From contig NZ_AP025145.1 in assembly GCF_019977755.1 (NCBI RefSeq), positions 744,001 to 808,000 of the forward strand: 64,000 nucleotides of DNA. Direction: 5' to 3'. Made by a program: the position numbers and the translations under genes. The stretch is from Vibrio penaeicida (GTDB lineage Bacteria; Pseudomonadota; Gammaproteobacteria; Enterobacterales; Vibrionaceae). The notes under the pieces are model-generated. The model saw nothing but the letters and a program-made list of their open reading frames with translations. It was not told where the DNA came from and did no database searches. Below are positions 45,379 to 55,038 of this stretch, piece by piece (position 1 is the first letter of the stretch; every line of letters begins with the position of its first letter).

Positions 45379-47559
45379 ATGACAACACATGCCTCTCGTA
45401 AAGGTCATATGACCCTGCCTGTTGAAACAGGTCAGGAAGACGTAGTTTTGGATTTATTTCAGCGCTGGCAGGCCGATACCCTTCGAGATAGCGATGGTAC
45501 AACGATGCCAGATTCTTTAGCGCAGCAAGACAGCGATATTTATTCCGTGATGTGTTTGGTGCGAGCGGATCAAGAGTTTGCTAACCTGCACCCGGAATAC
45601 CTCCATCGTAAGTATTTGATGTCGTTCCCTGTTACTGCAATGTCTGAGGATATTGTTATCCAGCCGTTGGATGGGTACAGCAAAGACAAATACGAGCTTG
45701 ATGACGACAGCGATCCCAAAACATGGTGGGAAGTACGAAATCGCACAACGAACGAAGTCGTCAGTCCTGAACTTTGGGCATTTGACACGGCGAAACAGCA
45801 AGTCGTTGTCAGTAACGCTACCCTCTACCATGAATATGCCGTTACCTTTATGGCTCGCCAAGTTTGGGACAGCGTTTCCATGTATAACGCACTGACCAAC
45901 GACTGGAAGGGTCCAAGAATTAAAAGCCTTGACCCGTATCACCCAGAATGTCGAGCACACTTGATCAAGCATTTTGCCCATTGGCTTGAGACACATCCGA
46001 ACACCTCTGTGGTGCGCTTCACGACGTTTGCTTTCTTGTTTGTTATCGATACCGGCGAAAAAAATCAGGATATTTATCGAGACTGGACGGGTTATGGAGA
46101 AACCGTTAGCCCTAGAGCTTTACAGGACTTTGAAGAACGTTTTGGCTACGCATTAACACCGGAAGATTTTGTAGATGCTGGCTACTACAACGGGACGTAT
46201 AAAGTGCCTTCAAAGCGTTACCAAGACTGGATGACTTTCGTGCAGGATTTTGTTGTGGATTTTGCTGGTGAACTGGTGGAAATGGCGCATAAGGCTGGTA
46301 AAAAAACAGCCATGTTCCAGGGGGATCACTGGATAGGCACAGAGCCATTCCTAGCGAGTTATCAGAAAATTGGCTTGGATATTAATATCGGTGCGGTTGA
46401 AGATGGTGTCGCCTTGCGCAGGTTAACCGATTCATCAGGAGACCAAGTTCGCGAAGCTCGTTTTTACCCATATTTCTTCCCCGATGTGTTCCGTGAAGGA
46501 AATGATCCGGTTATTGAGTCGATGTCTAACTGGACGAAGATTCGTCGAGCCATGCTGCAAAAACCGCTAGACAGAATTGGCTATGGTGGATACTTGTCGC
46601 TTGCGAATAAATTCCCGCACTTTATCGATCATGTAACAGAGGTTTCGGCGCAATTTGGGGAATACCTAGAACACACACAACGAACCGAATCACAAAAAAT
46701 TCCGGGCAAAATTGCCGTACTCAGCGCATGGGGTAAAACGCGCAGTTGGCTGCAAAACCAAGCGAGAGACCAGCGTTTCTATGTCCCGCCTCGTCCAGAT
46801 GTGATGGAGTTTGTTGGCAATAATTTGCTTGAGTGTTTGTCAGGTCTGCCATTTGAAGTGGAATTCATCAGTTTTGATGATATAGCAGACAAAGGCATCT
46901 CTAGTGACATCAAAGTCATCATCAACACAGGTGATGCGAACTCAGCATGGAGTGGGGGAGAACACTGGGACAAACCAGAAGTGCTGGTGGCATTGCGTAA
47001 ATTTGTCGCGCAAGGTGGCGGGCTATTGGGCGTATGCGATCCTTCTGCGTATCAAAAAAACGGGCGATACTTCCAGCTGGGTGATGTATTTGGGTTGGAA
47101 AAGGAAACGGCACTTACAATGGGACGTGTCGCCATGCCTGTTCAGGTAAACCGAGATCACTACTTGTTCAAACAGCTAAACGGCAGTATGGACTTTGGTA
47201 ACCCAAGCTACGTGTACCCTCAAGCAGATGATATTGATGTAATTGCTGCGCAAGGGCAGCATTTGGCGTTAACGGCACGCGAGTATGGGCAAGGGCGCGC
47301 GGTGTATCTTGGTAATCTACCTTTTTCGATGGATAACGCTCGATTACTTCAGCATGTTCTGGTCTGGTTAGGACAGAATGAAAATGGTGAGCATGCGTGG
47401 TTGTCTTCGCATCCAGATGTTGACTGTGCTTATTTCCCTGAAACTGGTAAAGCGGCCGCCGTTAACTTCAGTGATGAACCCCAGTCCTTAGAAGTGCTGG
47501 ATCATTTAGGCAACCTTAGGTTAATTCAACTTAAACCTTATGAGTGGCGTTGGTTTTGA
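45379..47559 (+). CDS. GH112 beta-1,3-galactosyl-N-acetylhexosamine phosphorylase
   Basis: Phosphorolyses Gal-beta-1,3-GlcNAc or -GalNAc to galactose 1-phosphate and the N-acetylhexosamine in the cytoplasm. The 726-residue length and the sequence throughout (KDKYELDDDSDPKTWWEVRN, RFTTFAFLF, QGDHWIGTEPF, GGYLSLANKFP, QGGGLLGVCDPSA) fit the lacto-N-biose/galacto-N-biose phosphorylase family, which is known from Vibrio vulnificus. GGAG sits six bases before the ATG at 45379; an ATG at 45376 is equivalent. It follows the GH88 gene by 135 bp and is probably co-transcribed. Its galactose 1-phosphate is the substrate of GalT at 27.7 kb. Confidence 0.9.
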   Translation: MTTHASRKGHMTLPVETGQEDVVLDLFQRWQADTLRDSDGTTMPDSLAQQDSDIYSVMCLVRADQEFANLHPEYLHRKYLMSFPVTAMSEDIVIQPLDGYSKDKYELDDDSDPKTWWEVRNRTTNEVVSPELWAFDTAKQQVVVSNATLYHEYAVTFMARQVWDSVSMYNALTNDWKGPRIKSLDPYHPECRAHLIKHFAHWLETHPNTSVVRFTTFAFLFVIDTGEKNQDIYRDWTGYGETVSPRALQDFEERFGYALTPEDFVDAGYYNGTYKVPSKRYQDWMTFVQDFVVDFAGELVEMAHKAGKKTAMFQGDHWIGTEPFLASYQKIGLDINIGAVEDGVALRRLTDSSGDQVREARFYPYFFPDVFREGNDPVIESMSNWTKIRRAMLQKPLDRIGYGGYLSLANKFPHFIDHVTEVSAQFGEYLEHTQRTESQKIPGKIAVLSAWGKTRSWLQNQARDQRFYVPPRPDVMEFVGNNLLECLSGLPFEVEFISFDDIADKGISSDIKVIINTGDANSAWSGGEHWDKPEVLVALRKFVAQGGGLLGVCDPSAYQKNGRYFQLGDVFGLEKETALTMGRVAMPVQVNRDHYLFKQLNGSMDFGNPSYVYPQADDIDVIAAQGQHLALTAREYGQGRAVYLGNLPFSMDNARLLQHVLVWLGQNENGEHAWLSSHPDVDCAYFPETGKAAAVNFSDEPQSLEVLDHLGNLRLIQLKPYEWRWF

Positions 47560-47590
47560 TAATTAATTAACCATCAACGATCGTCTTTTC

Positions 47591-47622
47591 AAGCAAGCTC
47601 ATTCCTGAGCTTGCTTACATTT
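47591..47622 (+). terminator. Terminator of the GH88-GH112 unit
   Basis: AAGCAAGCTC / GAGCTTGCTT, 10-bp perfect stem, 6-nt loop, followed by ACATTTT. Confidence 0.75.
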
Positions 47623-47720
47623 TCCGCCTAAAAATTGCTCATTATTCTGTCTCATAGGCGAGATGAGTTACATCACAAAACGCAACTCAATCAAGATCAA
47701 AATTCCATTTTTTATATTTT

Positions 47721-47733
47721 GAAATGGCGTTTC
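47721..47733. promoter_or_regulatory. KdgR-box-like site upstream of PL8 gene
   Basis: GAAATGGCGTTTC in a TTTTGAAA...TTTCTTTA context, a variant of the TGAAAC-N3-GTTTCA pattern. It is 162 bp before the PL8 start. No other feature is seen in the 335-bp gap beyond the terminator. Confidence 0.5.
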
Positions 47734-47894
47734 TTTATTGTGTTTGATAGTGTCTCGATTGAACTCAAGCCAGCAGTATTGGCATGAGATAACAATATAT
47801 AACTTCATAAAATTAAATCGAAACAAGTTGGCTTCTTAGGCTGTTTTCTTTTGGGAATTCAGCACCAATGTACCCTACAAATCAGGAAGCACTA

Positions 47895-50474
47895 ATGATA
47901 AATACACTCGCCTCCAAGTACATAAAACACATTTGTATCGTGCCTGTTTTACTGGCTAGTCAGCTGGCATTTGCGAATGATATTTCCACCTTAAAGCAGC
48001 GTGTCGCCCCCGATTATGCCGATCAGGAATCTGCATCTGCAATAAGTAAAGGTGAAACTCTATCGGGTTTGGTTCAACAATACATCTCAACCCAAAACAG
48101 CGATGGTAGCTGGCCCGATATCGATTACAGCATAATGGCTACGGAAGAAAAACCGATTCGCCAGCATTTAGATCGACTAAAAGCACTAGCAGCAGCGCAC
48201 TATTTGAATGTCAATCCACAAGCATATCAAGCCGTCATTAATGGTTTAAACCATTGGTATGCCATTAACCCAGTCAATGACAATTGGTGGTGGAACGATA
48301 TTGGTAAGCAACTCCGCTTGGGACCAGTTGCCATGATGCTTGGCGAGCAACTGCCTACCAATCTGGCGACTAAAATCGCACAGGACATGCCGTCTAGCCC
48401 TAGCAAAACAGGTGCTAACCGAACCGACCTTTCCAAAGGCGTGATTTGGGGAGGATTGCTAAATGGCGACTCCGCCCAAGTAGGAAGAGGGTTAGATGGT
48501 ATTGAAGAAACCATTGTGGTTACCAGTGAAGAGGGCATTCAAGCCGATTTCTCTTTCCAGCAGCATGGTCCACAGCTGTACACTCGTGGTTACGGAGAAG
48601 TGTTCTTTGGTACGGCGTCTTTCTGGGCATACCAAGTTCGCGATCTCTCTTGGAAATTCTCAGCTCAAAGCCATGAACTATTGGCCAACTATTTTCTAGA
48701 AGGTGTGCGTTGGTCTAACAGTAAAGGCACGCTCGATTACAATGCAATGGGACGTGGAATTGCGCGAGAAGTGACGCCGAATATGTCCAAGTTGATTAAA
48801 CAAACCGACTATATTGCCGCGCTAGATCCACAGCGTGCCAGTGAAGCAAATGCGTTTAAACAGCACATTCAAGGTGGAAGTTCAGGGTTAAACGGTTTCA
48901 AATCATTCTGGCGTTCAGACTACTCGACGAAAGTGGGCCCTGAGCATTTCATTGGTATTAAGATGAACTCCGCCCGAATAGAGCCAACCGAAGCGGGCAA
49001 TGGTGAAAACTTGCTGGGCTATTGGCTCGGTTTTGGTAGCACATTCATTATGCAAACAGGCGATGAGTACCACAATATTTTCCCTGTTTGGGACTGGGCG
49101 CTTGTACCCGGTGTAACATCACCAAATATCGCGCCTAAACCAAAAGATTGGGGACAAATCGAACAACGAACTACGTTTGTTGGCGGTGTTTCTAATGGGA
49201 AATATGGTGTCTCTGTAATGGATATGAATATCCAGAACACCCAAGCCAAAAAAGCGTGGTTTAGCTTTAACGATGAGCTAGTTGCGCTTGGTGCAGGTAT
49301 CTCTTCGACTCACGAAAAATACGTGAGCACCACAGTCAATCAGACACGATTAAGAGGACCCGTTACCGTAGATGGTCAAACCTACACAAAAGGCAGTCGT
49401 AAGCTGGTAGAGTCGGGCTGGGTACACCATGACAATGTAGGCTATATCTTCCCAGATCGTTGGTACGGTCACATGGACAATGAGACCAAGACGGGTAACT
49501 GGCGAACCATAAATACGGGAGGAGAAGACAAAGTCGTGACTGATGATGTGTTCATGTTGCGCATTGGACACAGTTGGCAGCCTACCAATGCGACCTATCA
49601 ATACATTGTCGCTCCGAATAAGACTGTGTCTCAGACCGAGCAATACGCGTCAGCCATTCCGGTTGCTGTATTGAGTAATACTTCCTCGATCCAAGCGGTT
49701 CGTCATAACGGGTTAAACGTAACTGGAATTGTTTTCCACAATGCAGGTTCGTTGGAACTGACGAATGGCTCGACAGTAACGGTGACAAAACCAAGTGTTG
49801 TGCTGGTTGATCAATCGGGTCCTGTTGAGAAAATCACGCTATCTACACCGGGAGCCAGTACCGGAGTAGGTATTACTTTCAATAATGGGACATCTTCTAA
49901 ATCGACCACCGTGTACACGTTTGGAAATGCAAATCAGCTTGGACAGAGTGTAAATGTGGATTTTAATGCCCCTGTCATTGTTCAACCAGCTACGGTCAAT
50001 GTAAGCGCAGACGCGTTTGTTCGAGACGGAATGTACGCTAGTAACAGCTATGGTGTAAACAGTTACCTCACCGTTAAAAAGGATGGATTGAATTACAGCC
50101 GTAAAGCTGTCTTTAAGTTTGATTTGTCGACACAAGACATTTCACCTTCGTCCAAAGCGACATTGCGACTTCACGTGAAAAATGTGAACACAGACGCTAA
50201 CCGCACCCTTACGGTATCTCGCTTAGCAAACAGTCAATGGCAAGAAAGCAACGTAACGTGGTCTAATTTACCTTCAGAAGCAAAAATTGGTTCACAAATT
50301 CAACTGCAACCCGCAGACAAAAACTCGTGGATTGAAGTGGATGTGTCTGATTTACTCCAAGGCACGTCGCTGAGCTTGTCGGTTGAAAACAAAGGTAACG
50401 CCAGTGATAAATCGGATGTCGCTTTTTCTAGCCGAGAAAGTGGGCTAGGGGCGCAGCTTGTTATCACACCGTAA
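47895..50474 (+). CDS. PL8-family chondroitin/hyaluronan lyase with C-terminal carbohydrate-binding domain
   Basis: Secreted polysaccharide lyase, 859 residues. The ATG at 47895 has AGGAAG ahead and starts a signal peptide ending near LAFAND. An alpha-toroid domain (about 30-370) holds WWWNDIGKQLRLG, the catalytic region DFSFQQHGPQLYTRGYG (His and Tyr) and NAMGRGIAREV (Arg). A beta-sandwich region (about 375-700) follows, with HFIGIKMNSARIE. The last 165 residues (SADAFVRDGMYASNSYG to the end) look like a DNRLRE/CBM96-type carbohydrate-binding domain. It cuts glycosaminoglycans or related polymers by beta-elimination, giving the unsaturated disaccharides that GH88 uses. Chondroitin, hyaluronan and xanthan are all PL8 substrates; GH88 neighbours favour the first two. 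Confidence 0.9.
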   Translation: MINTLASKYIKHICIVPVLLASQLAFANDISTLKQRVAPDYADQESASAISKGETLSGLVQQYISTQNSDGSWPDIDYSIMATEEKPIRQHLDRLKALAAAHYLNVNPQAYQAVINGLNHWYAINPVNDNWWWNDIGKQLRLGPVAMMLGEQLPTNLATKIAQDMPSSPSKTGANRTDLSKGVIWGGLLNGDSAQVGRGLDGIEETIVVTSEEGIQADFSFQQHGPQLYTRGYGEVFFGTASFWAYQVRDLSWKFSAQSHELLANYFLEGVRWSNSKGTLDYNAMGRGIAREVTPNMSKLIKQTDYIAALDPQRASEANAFKQHIQGGSSGLNGFKSFWRSDYSTKVGPEHFIGIKMNSARIEPTEAGNGENLLGYWLGFGSTFIMQTGDEYHNIFPVWDWALVPGVTSPNIAPKPKDWGQIEQRTTFVGGVSNGKYGVSVMDMNIQNTQAKKAWFSFNDELVALGAGISSTHEKYVSTTVNQTRLRGPVTVDGQTYTKGSRKLVESGWVHHDNVGYIFPDRWYGHMDNETKTGNWRTINTGGEDKVVTDDVFMLRIGHSWQPTNATYQYIVAPNKTVSQTEQYASAIPVAVLSNTSSIQAVRHNGLNVTGIVFHNAGSLELTNGSTVTVTKPSVVLVDQSGPVEKITLSTPGASTGVGITFNNGTSSKSTTVYTFGNANQLGQSVNVDFNAPVIVQPATVNVSADAFVRDGMYASNSYGVNSYLTVKKDGLNYSRKAVFKFDLSTQDISPSSKATLRLHVKNVNTDANRTLTVSRLANSQWQESNVTWSNLPSEAKIGSQIQLQPADKNSWIEVDVSDLLQGTSLSLSVENKGNASDKSDVAFSSRESGLGAQLVITP

Positions 50475-50529
50475 GTGGCGGCTACTATCCACTGCCTAGA
50501 GTAGGCAATAACACTGCTAGAATGAATGC

Positions 50530-50555
50530 AACGGCTCCTGAAATGGAGCCGTTTT
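50530..50555 (+). terminator. Terminator of the PL8 gene
   Basis: AACGGCTCC / GGAGCCGTT, 9-bp stem, 6-nt loop, TTTT. It lies inside an apparent N-terminal extension of the next gene and so argues for the later ATG at 50615. Confidence 0.85.
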
Positions 50556-50614
50556 CTGTGCTATCAGCATTCTTTGACTACAATGTTTACATCTTCAACG
50601 TTTTTGTAGCTGCT

Positions 50615-51676
50615 ATGGATAGACGAATTCAACAATCACTTTACGAACAATTTCAGGTAACTGAACTGGAAGTAAATTTGCGTAAGAGATTGTTTGAGTT
50701 ATCTGATCTCGAATTGGAAAAGCTTCATGCCTATCGCAGAAAAATAGAGCCTCATGTCCACGACTTAATTGGTGAGTTTTACGATCTCTTGGTTCGAGAT
50801 GAATATGTCCCCCGTTTAATTGGCGACAGTGAAACTTTTAACCGACTTAAAACTGGGTTACATCGATACATCCTCGACCTGTTTTCGGGTTTTTATGATT
50901 CTGAATACGTTAACAACCGGCTTCGAATTGGTCTCGTCCACAAGCGTATTGGGGTAGAACCCAAATATTTTCTATCGGCAGAACGTTTTCTGATTCGATG
51001 CATATCCAACAAGTTAGAAACAATCATAGAAAACGCAAACGAAAGACAATCAACGATTAACTGCGTCAGTAAACTCATTGCATTCGATACGTCATGGATT
51101 CTAGATACTTACATAGGTGGGTTAATGGATGAAATGCAAGATATTAAGGCAAAAACCGATACTTATGTAAAAACTCTAGAATTGAAAGTAGAGAATTTAA
51201 CGGCACTCGCGAACAGAGACCCATTAACTGAACTTTATAACTCTCGAGCATTCCGCGATTCATTAAGAAAAGCACTGTTACTGTCGAAGCAAAATCGTAC
51301 GTCGGTTTCTGTTGTGTACTTAGATGTTGATGATTTCAAAGGAATTAATGACGATCATGGACACCAAGAAGGGGATAGAGTGTTAAAGCACATTGGCTTC
51401 TTACTGTCAGAACTTCCGTCTGATTATGACATTGCTTGTCGCCAAGGAGGAGATGAATTTTGTTTAGCAATGATCAATTGCCGAGCTTCTAAAGCAGTGA
51501 AGTTTGTCGAAAGCTTGATCGAACAGTTTAAAAAGGAATTCCCCAAATACTCTCTAAGTATCGGTATCGCCCAACATGGCGAAGATGGAGATACTGACGT
51601 TGATGCGTTAATTCATAATGCAGATAAAAAAATGTATATAGCTAAAAAAGCGGCAGGCTTTAAGGTTTGTGCGTAA
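50615..51676 (+). CDS. Globin-coupled diguanylate cyclase
   Basis: Oxygen- or gas-sensing cyclic di-GMP synthase of the DosC type, 353 residues from the ATG at 50615 (the frame open from 50522 begins at the PL8 terminator). The N-terminal globin sensor (about 15-165) has the proximal-heme signature RIGLVHKRIGVEPKYFLSA with the axial His. A linker coiled coil follows, then a GGDEF domain (about 205-350) with intact RQGGDEF and LDVDDFKGINDDHGHQEGD. The RxxD inhibitory site is absent (SDYD at that position). It lies between PL8 and the chitin genes, so it may tie biofilm or surface behaviour to oxygen. Confidence 0.92.
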   Translation: MDRRIQQSLYEQFQVTELEVNLRKRLFELSDLELEKLHAYRRKIEPHVHDLIGEFYDLLVRDEYVPRLIGDSETFNRLKTGLHRYILDLFSGFYDSEYVNNRLRIGLVHKRIGVEPKYFLSAERFLIRCISNKLETIIENANERQSTINCVSKLIAFDTSWILDTYIGGLMDEMQDIKAKTDTYVKTLELKVENLTALANRDPLTELYNSRAFRDSLRKALLLSKQNRTSVSVVYLDVDDFKGINDDHGHQEGDRVLKHIGFLLSELPSDYDIACRQGGDEFCLAMINCRASKAVKFVESLIEQFKKEFPKYSLSIGIAQHGEDGDTDVDALIHNADKKMYIAKKAAGFKVCA

Positions 51677-51736
51677 AACGCGCTTTTACATTCGTGCACT
51701 GTTTTGAAAACTGAATTACCCAATTTATTCCAACTA

Positions 51737-51769
51737 AAAAGCCCTTTAGCATAAATCTAAAGGGCTTTT
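51737..51769. terminator. Bidirectional terminator
   Basis: AAAAGCCCTTTAG / CTAAAGGGCTTTT, 13-bp perfect stem, 7-nt loop. It ends both the globin-coupled cyclase (+) and the hexosaminidase (-). Confidence 0.92.
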
Positions 51770-51821
51770 GATTATTTCAGACCATAAACAAGTATTAGTT
51801 TACGGCTGTATGTGTTTTCAA

Positions 51822-54443
51822 TTACTTCACTTCTACAGAGCGACCAACACGACCATTTGTTGCAACGGTACGAACTTTAACGCCCGCAGTTACAGATGGT
51901 TGGTTAGATGCATCGTAGTCAGCCCAAGTTGTGCCATCCTCAGAGTACTGGATAGTTACACCAGGGAAGCTAGAGTTAGCAACCAATTTACCTGCTTCGA
52001 TTTTCGCACCTGGTACAGGTAGACGGTAGTAAACGCCAGCCTGGTCAAGTTTCGCAAGTTCTTTGTAGCCCAATGCGTTTGCAAAGGTTTCCCACTCAGC
52101 ATCACGTGTTGCTGTATCCACGTGAGAAGTACCTACAAATCCATCAACGTTAGACTTGAACGTGGTAGATGCATTGTAATCCAATTCCCAATCAGCTTTA
52201 GACCATGCGCGCTCAGCCATTGCAAGAACACGTGGGAATGCCATGTAATCTTGTTGACGTGCTGTACGGATTGTTTCAGACCATAGGTGACCTTGAATAC
52301 CTTTGAAGCTTCTGTTCAGTGCAACACCGCCAGCAGCGTACTCCATTGGAGCGCCCATACGGTCAAGCATTGTTTCAGAGTTTGCAGGTAGGTTTTCAGG
52401 CATGAATCCAAATACTTCACGAGTATCAGTTTCACGAGAACCCCAGTAGTATCCTGGCTCCGCAGGGTCAACTTCGTATGGGAAGTCGAAGTAAGTGGAA
52501 TCTGGAGATGAAACAACCACTTCGTAACCTGTGTTAGCGATAGTGTGTGTTTCGTCTGCGCCACCCCAGAACAATGTGCTCCATGCGTAAGCCGACGTTC
52601 CTTCACCTGCCAATGTATGCGGGTTGATGTATTCGCCGTGCTTCAATCCATCGTTCCATGCAGCCAGAGTTAGGCTGTATTTCTCTAGGATCCAGCTAAT
52701 ACGTTGGATGAAGTAAGGACCAAGGTCATCAACGTTGTTGATACCGTTCCACTCAACCGCAAACATCTCTTTACATAGAGGAGACTCTACCCAAGCGCCC
52801 GCTGTTTCATCTGCACCGATATGGTAATCAGTAAGAGGCTGACCAGCATCACGGTGTTGGTTAACGATCTCGCCAATCACTTTATCCATGAACTTGAAGC
52901 TAGACTCCATACATGGGTTGATGGTGTTGTTTGTGTAGTTTTGAACAGAGAAGTACTTAGTTGTGTCATCTGGGTCAGTTAGCAAGTACTCTTCAGCCTT
53001 CACCAAATCGCCTTGTGCTGCATAAGTATTGTAACGTGCTTCCATTGCAACAACTGCTGCTTTGGAGTGACCAGGCATATCCATAGATGGGATGACTTGG
53101 ATATTACGAGCGTGTGCGTATGCTACGATTTCTGCATAATCCGCTACAGAGTAGTATTGCTTTTCTGCAGCTTGATCAGGACCAGAACCTAACTGAGGAA
53201 GAAGACAAGTTGTTTCGTCTAAATCGTGACAACGTTTTGCACCAACATCTGTTAGCTCAGGAAGCCCAGGGATTTCCAAACGCCAGCCTTCATCATCTGC
53301 TAGATGGAAGTGGAATTTGTTCATCTTGTAAGCAGCCATTTGGTCTAGGAACTTAAGAACCTGCTCTTTAGTTTGGAAGTTACGAGAAACATCCATATGC
53401 ATGCCGCGGTAGTCGAAGCGAGGTGCATCGTAATCTACTGTTACTTTTGGAAGTTCAGTACTGCCTACAGTCACGAGTGAAGCCAGTGATTGAAGTCCGT
53501 TGAATACACCGTAGTTATCACGACCAACAATGGTTACGCCACTTGCATCAACTTGTAGTGTGTAAGCACCTTTCGCTTCACGACCGATAAATGCTTGGTG
53601 ACCAGCGTTGCTGATTAACTTAACTTCCACACCGGCGTTGGTTGTTACACCAAGTTGGGAAAGACGAGCGTTCACGGCTTCAACTTGGTCAGCGCGAACT
53701 GCGTTGTTAACCACTTTTAGGTTAAGACCATCAGCAATATCGATAGAACCAGTTTGAATGGTTAATTCAACAGGCGTAGGAATAATGGAAGCAGAAACCG
53801 CAGACTGGCCTAGATCGGCAACGTCTGAGTTTTTATCAAAACGAGATTGAGTTGTTGCAACGTTAGTTTGGTCGCCAGCGAAACGACGCCATTGATCTGT
53901 ATCTGCAGGGTTGTTGCTAATTGGCGTTAAGAAACCAGAGAGATCTTCGAAGCCAGTATCCGCTTCTTTAACAGCTGTGTTTTTAATTAAAACACCTTCC
54001 AAACCTTCAGAAGAAATATAGTAGTTTGGCATGAAGTCGCTATTTACGATCTGCCAGTACTCTGCATCATATTCAACAGTTACAGATTCGCCAGGTTGCA
54101 AGCCTTTAAATTTTGCAGTTGGAGAAACGCGATGCAAATCACCATCGATATGAGTAATAGTAAATAAATCTCCACGCGTATCTAATACGCGATGAATACT
54201 TGAGAAATACATATCCCAATCTGTATTTACAGCATTGGTGCTTGTGTTTGTGATCGTTACTTCAGCACGGTAGCAAAGTCCCCAAGGACATTCTGCTTTC
54301 GAGTCTGCAGGTTGGTTAACCACAAGTGAAGTGGATACATTCAGAGAATCAGCGGTGGCTTGAAGACCTTGTTGTGTTTGAGCGTAAACGCCAGAACTAG
54401 CAAGGGCTAGAGCCATGGTCAAAGCAGTTACTTTAAAGTTCAA
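51822..54443 (-). CDS. GH20 beta-N-acetylhexosaminidase (chitobiase type)
   Basis: Removes terminal GlcNAc (or GalNAc) from chitooligosaccharides and related glycans. 873 residues, with signal peptide (MALALASSGVYAQTQ), an N-terminal CHB_HEX carbohydrate-binding domain (about 25-190), a GH20b domain, the catalytic barrel (about 340-790) with the Asp-Glu pair in HIGADETAGAW, and a C-terminal chitobiase domain ending NGRVGRSVEVK. The size matches Vibrio/Serratia chitobiases. It is divergent from the GH19 chitinase gene; the two would act in sequence on chitin. Confidence 0.95.
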   Translation of the reverse strand: MNFKVTALTMALALASSGVYAQTQQGLQATADSLNVSTSLVVNQPADSKAECPWGLCYRAEVTITNTSTNAVNTDWDMYFSSIHRVLDTRGDLFTITHIDGDLHRVSPTAKFKGLQPGESVTVEYDAEYWQIVNSDFMPNYYISSEGLEGVLIKNTAVKEADTGFEDLSGFLTPISNNPADTDQWRRFAGDQTNVATTQSRFDKNSDVADLGQSAVSASIIPTPVELTIQTGSIDIADGLNLKVVNNAVRADQVEAVNARLSQLGVTTNAGVEVKLISNAGHQAFIGREAKGAYTLQVDASGVTIVGRDNYGVFNGLQSLASLVTVGSTELPKVTVDYDAPRFDYRGMHMDVSRNFQTKEQVLKFLDQMAAYKMNKFHFHLADDEGWRLEIPGLPELTDVGAKRCHDLDETTCLLPQLGSGPDQAAEKQYYSVADYAEIVAYAHARNIQVIPSMDMPGHSKAAVVAMEARYNTYAAQGDLVKAEEYLLTDPDDTTKYFSVQNYTNNTINPCMESSFKFMDKVIGEIVNQHRDAGQPLTDYHIGADETAGAWVESPLCKEMFAVEWNGINNVDDLGPYFIQRISWILEKYSLTLAAWNDGLKHGEYINPHTLAGEGTSAYAWSTLFWGGADETHTIANTGYEVVVSSPDSTYFDFPYEVDPAEPGYYWGSRETDTREVFGFMPENLPANSETMLDRMGAPMEYAAGGVALNRSFKGIQGHLWSETIRTARQQDYMAFPRVLAMAERAWSKADWELDYNASTTFKSNVDGFVGTSHVDTATRDAEWETFANALGYKELAKLDQAGVYYRLPVPGAKIEAGKLVANSSFPGVTIQYSEDGTTWADYDASNQPSVTAGVKVRTVATNGRVGRSVEVK

Positions 54444-55038
54444 AACTCAATCCTTTATGTTTTCATACGTGTTGAAACAATGTCAGGCTACTACTTAATC
54501 CTGTTACCAGAATAAACCTGATAATATTGATGAGCTTGTCATTGCAAACTCATTCCTACTTCCTATTTAGTGAAATTATCAAGAGACTTTCAATCGTTTA
54601 ATTCGCGAAGCGAAATAAAAATATTAAAAATATGGTGTACAGCAAATAAAGGAATGAAATTTGTAATTGATATTAATGACAGTAAAGTATTAAATTGATT
54701 TATAACAACTTTCGCTTGATGTTGATATTAATATTTATAATATTTTATGTTTATAAAATAAACATTTTTATCAAAGTTTTTACATCAAAATATTAGAGGG
54801 TAATTGTTGAGTTTTTCATTTTAATTAATAGACCTCATTGTTTGAATAATATTACCGAATGCATGATTCTATAAGGAAAAAACTGACTGAATCTCACAAA
54901 ATCACATGGCAATTATTATGAGGGTTGTTTCATTTGATGAATTAGCTCGCAAACTATAAAAACACTTCTTTCTTATGACATCGAATGCAAATGTTGGTTC
55001 TACGCTTATTTTCGAATTATTTGAAAGAAGGAAATTCA
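54444..55038. other. AT-rich divergent promoter region
   Basis: 595 bp between the hexosaminidase (-) and chitinase (+) genes, strongly AT-rich around 54600-54850. It must carry both promoters. I see no gene and no clear operator. Confidence 0.6.
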
